Origin: Cantharellus purpuraceus
Taxonomy: Eukaryota > Basidiomycota > Agaricomycetes > Cantharellales > Hydnaceae
Length of the DNA stretch: 64,000 bases
Assembly (NCBI GenBank): GCA_025174535.1
Contig: JALBUN010000009.1
Coordinates: 434,001 to 498,000, forward strand
Direction of reading: 5' to 3'
Part shown: piece by piece, positions 24,354-36,611 of the stretch
How the letters are laid out: each line of letters starts with the position of its first letter
How positions within the stretch are numbered: position 1 is the stretch's first letter
Program-made: the position numbers and the translations under genes
The notes under the pieces: model-generated
Told to the model about the DNA's origin: nothing
The model's input: only the letters and a program-made list of their open reading frames with translations
The model's database searches: none

Positions 24354-25756
24354 ATGGTGAGCATCCATTCTTTCAAGTTCTGTGTCTGGCAGCGCATCGT
24401 CCGTCTCTCTGGGCAACAAGGGCACGAGTCTTAAGAGTCAACGTTTGGATGGATGGCAAGTGTCCACTTTGGATGACATACACATAACATCGTCTCCTAA
24501 TGTCAGATCCCAGGCTCGTGTAGACAACTTTTGCATGTCTAACCCTTGCGCAGAGCCCCATGAAGGCGATGAAGCGTAGCCCGCTGGGCCTGCGACCCTC
24601 AATAAGTTGAGGTGTTGCAGGCAGTAGAGCTCCGAGATGTATGGTGCTGCCGGAGCAAGCGAGGGCGACCAAGTGCATTGATTTGCTGATTGCGTCTCCT
24701 TGTGCTTCTTTCCGTGCTCGCTGTTACGTGTCGCCTCAATGACCAGCCCAAGGCCAAGACCAGCAAGAAGCCGGCTCCCGCCCCATTCGGAGCTTCGAAG
24801 CAAACAAAGGTCACGAAAAACCCCCTCTTTGAATCTCACCCCAAAAACTTTGGTATTGGTACGTTTGCTGAGTTTTCGAGGTTTGACCGAGGATTCAAGA
24901 CTGAGGCATAAATTGCAGGCCAAGACATTCAACCCCAACGGGACTTGACTCGCTTCGTCAAGTGGCCTGAGTATGTCCGTCTTCAGAGGCAGAAGGTCAT
25001 TCTCCACCAGCGCCTCAAGGTGCCACCTGCTATCGCTCAATTTTCGCATACGCTGGACAAGAACACTGCTACACAGCTCTTCAAGTTGTTGAACAAGTCA
25101 GCATTTAGGTTCTTACATTTTCAGCGGTTATTGATCACTTCACAGGTACCGTCCTGAAACTAAGCAGCAAAAGAAGGAGCGCCTTGATGCCGAAGCCAAG
25201 GCGATTGCTGAAGGGAAGGAAGATCAGAAGAAGGTAATGCTCTCAGCTATCCTCGAGGCCATGTCACTTACATTGCATTTTAGGACAAGAAGCCTCTTTT
25301 CGTCAAGTACGGTCTCAACCACTGCGTGGCCCTCATCGAGTCAAAGAAGGCGAACCTTGTCATCATTGCTCATGACGTCGACCCGATTGAGCTTGTCGTG
25401 TTTGTCCCCGCGCTTTGCCGGAAGATGGGTGTCCCATACGTCATTGTTAAATCCAAGGCACGGCTTGGTACCGTCGTACACAAAAAAACCGCTGCTATTC
25501 TCACTCTTCAAGATGTGAAGAGCGAGGACCAGAAGGAGCTCGCGACCATCGTGAGCGCGGCCAAGGCCAACTTGTAAGTAATTTGTTGATTGGGTTTGTG
25601 CCTTGTTTATCTTGCCTTCATAGCAATGACAAGGCTGAGGAGCTCAGGAGAGTTTGGGGTGGCGGCCTGCGTGGAAACAAGTCTACAGAGAAGTTGAGGC
25701 GTCGGGCCAAGGCTGTTGGTCAAAACATCACGGCTGCAACTGCACAAAAGTTGTGA
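24354..25756 (+). CDS. RPL8: 60S ribosomal protein eL8 (L7Ae/L8 family)
   Basis: A structural protein of the large ribosomal subunit. Six exons give 267 aa, close to fungal eL8: 24354-24356, 24747-24858, 24919-25096, 25146-25233, 25284-25573 and 25624-25756. Diagnostic stretches are [39 protein letters not shown], and the L7Ae core [20 protein letters not shown] with [11 protein letters not shown] and [15 protein letters not shown] chose the ATG at 24354 because it is followed directly by a GTGAGC donor. The acceptor at 24745-24746 then starts [10 protein letters not shown], as expected when the first exon carries only the start codon. That first intron is 390 nt, far longer than the others here. 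The first-exon choice is an inference; the remaining exons are firm. Confidence 0.95.
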
Positions 25757-26538
25757 TTGACTGTCTCCAGTAACAAAATTCGATGATGATTACTCGATAT
25801 GCCTATGTGGTGTTTATATGAGCGCCTCTTAAGCCTTTGGTCTATTTACCACATGTTAACATGGAAATTTGATCTTTATGGTCATTGCCCGAGCTGTGGC
25901 AGTTCGCATTATAGTATTGTTGTTGACGATGTATTGAGCCACCGCTTGCTTTTTAGACGCTCACCCACCTTCACAGAAGCTTGGGAAGCGAGAACTCATC
26001 CACCCAGAGCGTATGTAAATTTCCACATTTGGTAATAGGTCGAGAGGGAAAGCTGCTGTTGGCGGGAGCCGCTCTCAGCGATACCTGTTGCCCAGTGTTG
26101 GCCCCTGGGCCCGAGCGCGGATATTGAGCGCGAGCCCTTGGCGCTTGGAGAATGCAAGCAGAAAGAGACACGTGGAAACTCCCGCTTGACTCCCGCGGCA
26201 TCACCGCGCCGTCTTGGCTGGCTCTTGGGTCAGTAAGAGAAAAAAGAAAAAAGAAAGTTCAAGACACCAAGGGAAAGGATGTCATAGACTCCAGCTTCCA
26301 CCTGCACCGTGGATATACATAAGGCTTCCCCAAAGTCCCAAAGTTCCTTTGAATCACTATAGTAAATTAGCGGAGTTATACTGCCTGTTACGCAAAGATA
26401 AACAAGGCCAAATAGTCATGACAGGGTAATTTCGCTTGATTTCATATCACCGTGTAACTCTCCCTCTTCTTCTGCCCTCCCGTCCTCGCACGTCCTCTCT
26501 TTTACCCAACGCTCTTTTTAGCACTCACGCACTTGACC
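25757..26538. other. Intergenic region
   Basis: This holds the 3' flank of the eL8 gene and the upstream region of the LysM gene. No further gene was seen. Confidence 0.5.
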
Positions 26539-27334
26539 ATGTTCGCCACTATTGTTGCTGCTGCTATCGCCGTGTTGCCACTAGTTGCTTCCCAGGGTAC
26601 GTATTTACCTTAGCAACCAAGTTTTGCTCTCGTCTTTGCGCTTTGGTTTATGAATCATTGGGTCGAGTTCAGCCGCTTACTGCCTTGACAGGTCTGCCCT
26701 CCAACTGTGACCGTAATTACACTGTCGTGCTAGGGGATACTTGTGATGGTATTTCAGCAGCTCACAACGTATCTACGTAAGGGATATTTTAGACACTTGA
26801 TGGCTCAGCTTATGTTCCATAGATTTCAACTGGCTGCGGTGAACAGCCCCACCATCAATCCCAGCTGTTCCAACCTTGCCGTTGGCCAGGTGAGCCTCTG
26901 TGTCTTTGTGCTATTGTCCAGTAGCTAACCTGCCGCGACTAGACGATCTGCCTTGGCACCGTTGGTGAGGACTGCTCAAACACCTACGTTGTTGCCCCCA
27001 ACGACACGTGTGGTATCATCACGAACCGCGCTGGCATCAATTCCACCATCCTTTACGCGAACAACCCGCAAATCAACTCGGATTGCACTAATATCTACGT
27101 TGGAGAGGTATGCGCAGTCCCCGTTAGCTTTGCTAATCTTCGTCTGATCGTCTTTTACAGGTGCTCTGCACACTCAATCAAGTCCGTGTTCCCCCAGCAC
27201 CAGCTGGCATGCCAACTTCGTCCGTCGCTGTAGCCCCTGGCACTGCTACTGCAGCTCCCGCTCCCATACGAGCTGCCGCCGGCGATGATGACCTCCCTTG
27301 GTGCGATGACCCCAATGATAACGGCGAGTGGTAA
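26539..27334 (+). CDS. Small secreted protein with two LysM domains
   Basis: A 182-aa extracellular protein expected to bind chitin or related N-acetylglucosamine polymers. Five exons join in frame: 26539-26596, 26692-26776, 26823-26889, 26943-27107 and 27161-27334. A hydrophobic signal peptide (about residues 1-18, ending near LVASQG) precedes LysM 1 (YTVVLGDTCDGISAAHNVST to AVGQTICLG) and LysM 2 (YVVAPNDTCGIITNRAGINS to YVGEVLCTL). Conserved cysteines are present in both. A Pro/Ala-rich linker and a short acidic tail (DDDLPWCDDPNDNGEW) follow. There is no catalytic domain and no GPI-like hydrophobic end, so it fits the secreted LysM-effector-like class. In plant-associated fungi such proteins can shield cell walls or sequester chitin fragments, but role and host association cannot be read here. 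Confidence 0.9.
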
Positions 27335-28920
27335 ACACCCGCATTTGCCGTCATCTTCGCATCAATTCCCTTCTATATTCTCATCTCACACCTTTCCTTT
27401 GTCTCATGCATAACTATTGCCCTATACCCACTCTCGATTTGTTTGTCGTCCCATTCCTGGCTTCCATCTATTTGCTCCCTCTGAGTGGGATCAATACCCA
27501 TGGTTTCACGTTCCAGGCGTGGTACATATTTAGCCGAGCATAGCACATTTATAGGGTGTTGTTGGATCGGGATCCGAGACATCCATTTCATTTCATTATT
27601 CCATATCTGGCTATGGTGTTCTGCATGCGGTGGATAGAGCTAGCATCATTGCTCCTAACATGCTATTGTTGTTGACGGACTGGTGTCCTCATACTTCCTT
27701 TTCCAAAATTGCTTCAATGACGGTGCAAATATCGAGCATCTGGCCTTTAGAATTTGTTTTTCTCAACAGCTGGAGGCGTTGGCAGCCTGGCGGGAACAAG
27801 CGGCACCAGTACTGTAGTTGCAGGCTCAGATATCTTGAGAGTCCCTACTCAAGCATACAGCCTTCCGAAGTATTGTCAGTGCTACATGTGACAAGCGCCC
27901 AATGTCCATGTCAACTCGCGCACAGGTCTGACATATGCGCCGTGGCGTGACTCGCTAGTGCCTATAGCTGGCTACAGTGTTATATGTCATGATCAGAAAC
28001 TTATGTCCAAGTCGACCGCGGCGCACGATGGCATATAAGGCGCCATGACTGGCTACCACTGACAGGCCGACATCATATGGGTGTGCCCATATAATGAAGT
28101 TAAAAATCGTGCGCTTGCAATATCACCGGGGGGTGCAGAGGTGTTTTTCCTCGTGAGTTTTGAACATTGTTTTTCAACCTTTGGAAGTCACACTAAGTGG
28201 CGACAGCCTCGGCGGCACTCAAGAATTAGTGTATTCATACGTCATCCATAATGCTGTGGATCCAATCCAGTGGCAAACCAAGAATCAATCATCAACATTA
28301 CAACCGCAACCAGGCTGATGCACTCACTGGGCAGTGGCTGACGTCTGTGACCAAGCTACCACGTCCTTCCAGAAGTTCCAAAGGCTGACATCCATCTGCC
28401 AATTGAGTGAGAATAGATAGTCTCCCTAATTGTGATTGCCCTAATTCTTGATAAACATATGGTATAAGAGTAATTATCTGAACGGATATGTTGGCCCACT
28501 GGAGCCATTGTGGAATTTTAGAGCCGCGGTTCGATGGACTCGGGACATGACTATAGAAGAATTTGGTGATGAGGAGCCGGAAAGTCCAGAAGACTCATGC
28601 AAGTCGACACGGGTTTGTATTAGGACAACGTGAACTTCATCCCCTACATGCTGCCAATAGTGACTCTCGAGCTCTCTCACAAGGAGAGCTACACCGTCAA
28701 CTTCAGCCTAAATAATCCAGCATTGCGTGGCTGATTAATGCGAGAGACTAAGTAATAGTCACTGGTCTGATATGTAGATGTATCGAGCTGTTGGATCGTG
28801 CGTTGCGGACGCCTGACAGTAATTGCAAGCAGTGTTCTTGCCAACATTATTATACACACTGCTGGCGGCCAGTCACACAGTTTACGAGGTGATTCGAGAC
28901 ATTTCTTTTTGTATTGCTGG
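27335..28920. other. Intergenic region
   Basis: No gene is supported in 1.6 kb. A 47-bp sequence at about 28804-28851 recurs at about 30138-30185, on the other side of the uL14m gene. Confidence 0.5.
28804..28851. repeat. Dispersed ~47-bp direct repeat, copy 1
   Basis: GCGGACGCCTGACAGTAATT and the sequence up to GTTCTTGCCAACATTA match copy 2 near 30138 with about five substitutions. Sequence outside the block does not match. It may be the remnant of a mobile element or a duplicated regulatory block. Confidence 0.75.
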
Positions 28921-29735
28921 TCATACAACCTACGTACCAAAAGCATGAGCGTCACGTCATCATTAGGATGAATGAGAAGTTGCCTCGAACTGAAGTGGTC
29001 GCACTGACCTTGGGTGCTAGGCTCACGATCTTGCTCCAGCCTCTCATGCGCAAGTCAGCGCTCACAACACCACCTATCCGTGTCCCCAACATCTCTCGCT
29101 TGTTGTTCAAAAGCACCGCGGCGTTATCGTCAAACCTGATAAAAAAAAAAAACAAGCGCGTCAGAGGCAACGGGTCACAAAGATCGTCCGCAGAAACGGC
29201 GACCGTCGCCAGAAGATCGGAAGGGGAAAGTGGATAATAGCAAAAGGACCGGGATTGTGGAATGGTTTGGCATACCGGATGAACCTTCCATCTGGCCGTC
29301 TGACTGGCTTTTTTGTCCGAACCACCACTGCCCTTCGTACATCCCCACGTCGTACCTTTATCGCATTGCTGGCGAAAGCAATACAATGCATCAGCATGAA
29401 AACTGGAAGTGACAACAAGAATAGAAATAAGAATAAGCCAACATGAACTACATGCGCCTCGTACAGTCGACGCACACTACCACGACCAAAACACCCAGAC
29501 CCCTCACCTGCTAGCATTCGTCGCCGGAACAGGCCGTGCCCGGTTCACCACAACCACGATCTCATCTCCAACAGTCGCAAATCCATTATTCACCTTGTGC
29601 TTCAGCACATTGACGCACTCAGCCACTAACGCACCGGTGTTGTCGATGACCTTAAAGAAAACAGACAACGTGAGAAACAAGAAAGAACGGTATGTGAGTG
29701 TCCCTCACGTTGAGCGTTCCCTTCAGTCCGATCAT
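28921..29735 (-). CDS. MRPL38: Mitochondrial large-subunit ribosomal protein uL14m
   Basis: A component of the mitochondrial ribosome large subunit, of the bacterial-type L14 family. Five exons join in frame to 132 aa: 29709-29735, 29508-29650, 29276-29368, 29009-29135 and 28921-28929. The protein starts MIGLKGTLN, then [50 protein letters not shown] and KIVSLAPKV, the complete L14 pattern. The initiator is the usual L14 start, without an N-terminal presequence. The last exon is only 9 nt and gives a family-like ending. If its intron were retained, the frame would run on to 28952 and add a non-family tail. Symbol by yeast orthology. Confidence 0.92.
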
Positions 29736-30446
29736 GACCCAAGTGTAAATAAAAAGGATCAGTGTTGTTACCGACCCGGGTTATTAGCGCCCCAGTGAGA
29801 ATCGACACGGGATGCGTCGGTATTTGGCGGTTCAAATCGGGGTTTGTGGGGTTTACCGTTTAGCACAGTAGAATACCATGAAAGCCAGACCTAGTTTCAA
29901 TTACAATGCAGATGACAGAAAATGAAGTTCGAGCACGCCTTCAATGGAGGGAGCGAGTGGGACCACTGTACTATCAAGTCAGTCGTCTCACCGGCGGGCT
30001 TTGAAGTTACATGATAGCATTAGTAACCAGTAAGATGTTTTCAAACTTTCGACACAACCACACCGTCGTTGTTTACGCCGTACACTACCCTCACAATACA
30101 CTTGTAAAACGTATTTCTCAGGCGAGTTGCTACCTGAATTCTGTCAGCGGACACCTGACAGTAATTGCAAGTAGTGTTCTTGCCAGCACTACTGGCAACT
30201 TGCTGTTTTCTCGTTCGCATTGCCCAACCCATGAAACAGCATTTGTTACTTGGTATCTCCCCACCTTTCACTCATCCATGACTTTTGCGAGAATGTCAAT
30301 CTATCAAATGCTGATACCGTAGCTAGCCGCTTGTGTAATATAGATTATATCATCGTCGCGTTTATTGTTCGTTTTAGGCAAATCTCAGGTTGCCCTTCAG
30401 CTCGCTCGTGCTGTGCTCGAGTGACCGAGAATTCATCCTGTGTACA
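29736..30446. other. Intergenic region between divergent genes
   Basis: This lies between uL14m (-) and the thioesterase gene (+). It contains copy 2 of the 47-bp repeat. No gene was recognised. Confidence 0.5.
30138..30185. repeat. Dispersed ~47-bp direct repeat, copy 2
   Basis: It starts GCGGACACCTGACAGTAATT and ends GTTCTTGCCAGCACTA. It pairs with 28804-28851 in the same orientation, 1.33 kb away. Confidence 0.75.
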
Positions 30447-32063
30447 ATGGCCACCACCTTTATGAGAATGCACCTCTCGAGGAGGTCTATTATGAACAGA
30501 TCGCCACTGTTCCATGATGTCGCCTGTGTTGGGAAGGTGGACTTGCGAAGTCCATGCCATGGAAAACAACGGGGTAGCCGTGCATATTCCACAGGAACAG
30601 GACCTGAGAATGCGATGAAGGGTAGACGAATGATTAGGCTTTCGTACGCACTCGGTACGTTTGTCTCCCGTGTGCTGTAGTTACATTCTAGTCTTCTTAC
30701 TTCAACTCTGTGTCATCTTTGCTTAAATGAAACAGCGGCAACTACATTCCTCTGCTCTGCCACCTATCTGCTTGGATTACTTGCGCCGCCGTCAATGTTC
30801 CAATTGATCAATCCACGGCCTGCCCCTCCCCCATTGGCCCCAGAGTCCGAGGAAGGAAAGAAGTACACAGAGAGGATAGAGAGCGAACTTTTGAATTTGA
30901 AGATATTAAGGGAGTGTCGGGAAAGAGAGGGCAAGTGCTATTTGCTCGTTCTTGATTCATGAATAGGTTGCTTATGGCTGAGATTCAACCCAGATGCAGA
31001 GGAGTGGTACGAAACGCGGCCCTATGTTAGCCTCCCCCGAGAGCGTATGGTTAATAACTTCACTGCTGGAGCCTTGAGAGGTCCTGGAAAGATCGTAGTA
31101 CCACCTTTGGTACGGGCCAGAAAGGATGAGACGGAGGCATGGGTGTTCATACACTTGGGAAGAGGCGTCTGTGTGAGTGACTGCAAATCCACATGCTGTA
31201 TCTCTTTTTTCATCGGGGGCACACATGAGTATCTCATTGCTGACATGACTTCCTGCCTAGGGACATGATGGAGTCGTACATGGTGGCTTGCTAGCAACAC
31301 TTCTTGACGAGGGCTGCGGAAGAAATGTAAGTACCCAAAGTATTTTCTTCCCATCCACACCTTTCTTTTTGCAAACAATCAATTCAAACGGGCATTTTGA
31401 GAAGTACATCTAAGGGTGCTCTTGCTAGTCAACTGCGTTGCTCCACTGTAACATCCTTAGCTGATTGAAAGACGGCAGGCCGTTCTTGCATTCCCTTCAC
31501 GCGTGGGTGTCACTGCGAACCTTAATCTGGACTACAAAGCACCAACGAAGGCTGACCAGGTATGCCCCCCTTGCCCCCCTCCCAACTCTTCATGTTTTCC
31601 TTCAGTGTTTGCCTATGCTGACCATGATTCTTATAATCCCCCTGTAATTGACTCTATGTTTTTCACTTCGATCACTACACGCGAACGTGATAGTTTGTTG
31701 TGATGAAGACCCGGCTTGTAGAGATCACAGGCCGAAAAGCCATAATCCACGGCCAAATAGAAGATCTCCAAGGCAATGTTTTGGTTCAAGCCAAGTATGT
31801 CTCTTCACATACATCGTCCTTTCAATGCGACTTGTCGCCCATTTCATTTCAGTTTCTGTCCTTTCGACCACGCTCTTACTCATGTGGTGTTCTTCAGAGC
31901 TCTTTTCATTGAGCCCAAGATGGCTGGGGCACTGAATGCGGCAGGTGTCAGTGCTATTTTCCCTACGACACAGCATAGGATAGGGCATATGACCGGTGCA
32001 CCTGGTAAGGTAGAGGGTGGTGGTCACCCTGCAGACGATGGAGTTGTCAAGGGGGAGACATGA
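30447..32063 (+). CDS. Hot-dog-fold thioesterase (4HBT family), probably mitochondrial
   Basis: Predicted acyl-thioester hydrolase of the 4HBT/PaaI-like hot-dog superfamily. The signature GHDGVVHGGLLATLLDEGCG (about 31261-31318) carries the HGG turn and the acidic catalytic-helix residue. Further exons give NLNLDYKAPTKADQ, TGRKAIIHGQIEDLQGNVLV and FIEPKMAGAL, and the stop is at 32061-32063. Upstream coding from the ATG at 30447 is Arg/Ser-rich with an RAYST motif like a mitochondrial cleavage site. A hydrophobic segment follows, as in fungal Fmp10-like inner-membrane proteins. Introns begin at about 30655 and 30943 and within 31172-31915. The frame at 30.94 kb needs a GC-AG intron. The start is less certain than the core: the ORF remains open upstream to 30390. 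Confidence 0.75.
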
Positions 32064-32234
32064 GGGGCATCTTATACACACACATATATACCTGAGTATA
32101 CCTGAGAAGACTCTCGGGTGTATTTCAATCAGTTGTGCGAGTCACGATATCTAAGCCACGTACCACGTGACTCTACGTGTTGTCACGCGACCCAGTCTCA
32201 GACATTAGGACAGTTGCTTAGTTCCTCCCTTACA

Positions 32235-35200
32235 ATGCATCCACCAGCGAAACCTACCGCAGAAGAAGAAGAAAGTTTCATGAAAGCCCTTTTAAACGAT
32301 ATCGGTGGCGGTTTCTTGAAAATACACCCTACAAGTTGTGACACTAACCTGGCCGGGAACACGACGCGACACAGCGCTGAAAACGCGTCTCATGATACGT
32401 GCATTCCTTTAGGGGAAATTGACAAGGGTGCTTTAACATCTGAACCGCCTTCTTCAGGAGGTATGAGGAGTGCTCCGCGTGGGCAGTGCAACAACAGCGT
32501 CGATGCCATCGATATAGACATGGATGCCTTGTTTGATGGGGCAGATGACTGGGACTGGGACTGGAAAGATATTGGCAGTGAAGATTATATGGAGAATTTA
32601 AAGGTATACGTTTCTTCCATCTTTTCTGACTTGCAATGCTTACACGCCTTCAGAGTTCTTCTAACTCTCCATCTTCTCCACCTCCTCTTACTCGCGAAAC
32701 ATGCACACGTTGCGAAGTTGTGGAAATGATCACTTCAGATGTCTCTGAGAAGGTCCCCACCATTCCAATTCTAGTTTGTATCATTATCTAATTTGCGTAG
32801 CGTCTTGTGGTGGAAGTAGATGGGTTCGAAAGAAGAGAAGTTATATTGAAACAAGATTGGATCTATACTGAGGTGGCTGTTGGTATGTCTGGCATTTATT
32901 AGGCTTCCTGCTTCATCCTGACCACTGTGTGCAAAGGTGATTGGATCAACGTACTTGGTGAATTCAGCCCATTCTCCGCATCCTACAGCACTACGTCAAG
33001 CCCCTCCTCGACTATAACCATCAATTCCTGCGCCAATATGCTAATTCTTCACCCTGACCTGCTTCTCTCGGCAACCACCATCGCTAACGCTCCTTCTTGC
33101 ACACGGAAACCCCTCGTATCTCTTATGCTTTCTTCCAATGCGCCTTCACCGCCAACATCTGCCGGAACAAGTCGAAATTGCCCCGACGAAGTAGTTGTCT
33201 GGGGGAATTTTCTACATGAAGTGGTGCAAGAGTCCTTAGCGGCAAGGACATGGGACAAGCGGTCGATCGAGGAAAGAATTGACAATGTGATAAGATCGCC
33301 CGAAGGACTCGGACAACTAGTAAAGCTTGGAGTAGGGATAGAGAAAGCCAGGTTTGAAGTGAGGTCCAGGGCTAGTGGCCTACAGAAGTTTGCAGCGCGT
33401 TTTATTGGGTCTGACGTGAAGGTCTGTTTGGTGGATTTCAGAAAATCCTATGTTGACCTGTATTCTAAACAGGATGAAGGGAAACTTACTGATCCATGCG
33501 AGGATAGCAGTTCCATATCCCGCATCGCCTTAACAAAATTATATGCAGTCGAGGAAGATATATGGTCGCCTACCTACGGACTCAAGGGAAAAATTGATGC
33601 GTCCGTACAAGTCCTCATCCAACAACACTCAGGGGGGGTATCTAGCAATCACGCCTCTGGAGAGACAGGAAGCTGGACGTTACCATTTGAGATCAAGACC
33701 GGACGGGCTGTAGGCATGTTGGAGCATCGCGCACAGACCATATTGTATACGATCCTCATGGCGGAGAGATATGGTACGCTCAGACATTGTTATTTTTTAC
33801 GCCACTACAATATCGTTACTTGACAGGTGTGGAAGTGCCACACGGTCTCCTCTACTACACTCAGTCAGAAGAGATCATGCGCGTTCCACGCCCAAGGAAT
33901 GAACTGAGAGGCCTGATCATGGCGAGGAATGAATTGGCATCGTACATGATGCGTAAACGTATCAGCAAGTTGGAGGACGAGGCCTCTACTGACCCTTACC
34001 ACCGACGGCTCCTACCCTCGACACTTGATGACAGTTATAAATGCTCGAAGTGTTACGTCGTGGACGGCTGCATGCTTTACCGCAAGGTTTTATTTCGCAC
34101 TTTCCCCATTCTAATCTATTCACTGATCGCTATTAGGCCGTCGAAGGTGTGGAGGACAACTCAAGTGCCATCGCTCCTCTCTACAACAAGAAGGTCTCCC
34201 ACCTGACACTCACACAGTGCGAATTCTTCAAGAAATGGGAGGCTCTAGTTTCAATGGAGGAGCAAGACGTTGTCCGCTTTAGAAAAGAACTCTGGACGCT
34301 GACTGCCAAAGAACGAGAACAGAAAGGCCGCTGCTTTGGAAGAATGACTGTGCAAGACTACAGACAAGACACTGCTCCGGGTGTGGCTAGAGTGCATCAA
34401 CATGTCTATCGTTTCGTCCGAGCCAAAGCTTCTCCTACGCACCTTTCAACCGCTGTCACTTCCAAATCGCCTGGTCGTTCCGCATCCTTGTTAAATGGGA
34501 ACATTTCTGCTGGTGATGCGATCATAGTCTCTGTCGAGCCAAGTCTTTTCGCGATTGCTCGAGGTTTTGTCATCGCATTGGAGTCGGACCATATTGACAT
34601 TGGCTTCGACCATGTAATGGACCTCAGCGGTATTCTCAAACGCACTCAGACCCTCGATACGTGTACAAAAACGGTCGTGTGTCGCCTCGACAAGGATGAA
34701 TTTGGCAGCGGGCTGGGTCGTATACGGGACAATCTGGCCAGGTTATTTTATGTCAACGGAGACACCAAACGCTTATCCCTCATTGTCGATCTTGCGCCAC
34801 CTTTGTTCGATGATCAACTTTTACCCAAAGAATCCGAGCTCCCTTCACACCTCAATGTCAACCAGAAAGATGCTGTACGCAAAGTATTGAGTGCGATGGA
34901 TTACGCTATCGTATTGGGAATGCCTGGGACAGGAAAAACGTCTACAGTTGCGGAAATCATCAATGTGCTAGTCGCAAGAGGCAAGACAGTCTTGCTCGCC
35001 TCATATACCCACTCTGCAGTGGACACAATCTTGCTGAAGTTAAACCACGCGGATTTCCCAATACTGAGACTCGGCAGCTTGGACAAGGTGTGCAAGATCA
35101 CTTCACATAGGTGCATTTCGTTAATTGCTGGCGATGGAATAGGTACACCCGGATATTCACAAGCACACGCTTGCGTATCAGCCTCATCCGACAACCATCG

Positions 35201-36611
35201 AACAATTGGAACATCAGATATTAGATCCACCGGTAGTTGCCACAACGTGTCTCTCACTTGATCAGTAAGTCGGTGGGTTAAGTATATTCTTCCAAAATTT
35301 ATCTGTTGCAGTCCATTATTTGCACGCCGCTATTTTGACGTCTGCATTGTTGATGAAGCCTCTCAAGTCACACTGCCAACATGTCTGGGCCCCCTTCGTT
35401 ACGCGGACAAGTTTGTGCTAGTGGGAGATCACTTTCAACTACCACCCCTTGTACGTTTGCCACTTGTCCGAGCAATTTATTTGACCTATCGGGGTTACAG
35501 ATTCGTAGCCGCGATGCCCGTGCAGGAGGCTTGGACGTTTCTTTATTCAGACGTCTAGTTGATGCCCACCCAGAAGCGATCGTCGATCTTGTGTATCAGT
35601 ATCGCATGAACAATGACATCATGCTACTGTCGAATAAACTCATTTACTGCGATCGTTTGCGCTGTGGCTCCAAGGCTGTTTCCGAACGCACATTGGCCTT
35701 GCCTGGTCGGAGTGCCTTGAACACTCTTCACACGGATATATGTCGACTTCGCGGCTGCTGGTTGGAGAAGCTTCTGGATGAAAAGTACGTTCGTTGTCCA
35801 AAACACATTATGTAAAACCCACGACTTTTATTTCCAATACAAGATGTAAAGCAATCTTTGTCGACACCGATGAGGTCCCCGGGAAAGAATCTCGTGTGGG
35901 AGATTTGATTCAAAACGAGGTGGAAGCAAAATTGGTCGTCCAGGTCTGCATTTATTGCTCCACCTGGATTTTAATGTTGATTGTGGTGCATTTAGGTTAC
36001 GGAAACCTTACTGCATTGCGGTGTAAACGAAAGCGACATTGGTATCATCTCTCTATATCGACAGCAAATCAAGCTGTTGTCACATTTCCTTCATAGTCAC
36101 AAGGGAGTTGAACTACTAACTGCCGACCGGAGTCAGGGAAGGGATAAGGAGTGCATCATTATATCCATGGTAAAATCGAATGCATCCGGTCAAGTTAGCA
36201 GAATCGTTTCTAAGTATCACGTAAGGACTGACATGTGCTGGGTAATAGATCGGAGACCTCCTCAAGGACTGGAGACGTATCAATGTCTCTTTCACACGCG
36301 CGAGGTCAAAGCTTATCATCTTTGGTTCGAGAAAAACTCTTCGAACCGCACCTATTTTGGCCGACTTTTTCGACCTAATGGAGAACAACGGTTGGATACT
36401 GTCATTGGAGTGTGCAGCTGATGCTTTCCATGTCCAAGACTCTTCTGGCGCAAAACCTGTGAGACTGAAAAGGAATATGGACGAGGCCGATCCACCGAAT
36501 AAAGAAAACCGATACCCTCAGCGCCAGAGAAATACGAAGAAGGCTAAGGCTGAGAAGGGTGTTTTGAAAGGGAGGCCAATGTTACAGGATATTGTTAATG
36601 ATATATCATGA
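32235..36611 (+). CDS. DNA2: DNA replication ATP-dependent nuclease/helicase DNA2
   Basis: A nuclear enzyme that trims flaps during Okazaki-fragment processing and resects DNA breaks. Seen in order: an acidic, poorly conserved N-terminus; a PD-(D/E)XK nuclease core with [18 protein letters not shown] and FEIKTGR (about 33684-33704); an iron-sulphur Cys cluster including [12 protein letters not shown] (about 34040-34075); and a Upf1-like SF1 helicase with Walker [11 protein letters not shown] (about 34918-34947), CIVDEASQ (about 35340-35365), [26 protein letters not shown] (about 36124) and [14 protein letters not shown] joins [10 protein letters not shown] across the intron at about 35089-35143, so the helicase is unbroken. 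A basic tail follows the helicase. I chose the ATG at 32235; an in-frame ATG lies upstream at 32118. It stands head-to-tail with the thioesterase gene, 170 bp away. Confidence 0.93.

Noticed and set aside
24540..24700. Possible C/D snoRNA in the eL8 first intron
   Set aside because: GCGATGA and CTGA are about 115 nt apart with no terminal stem; below what I would call.
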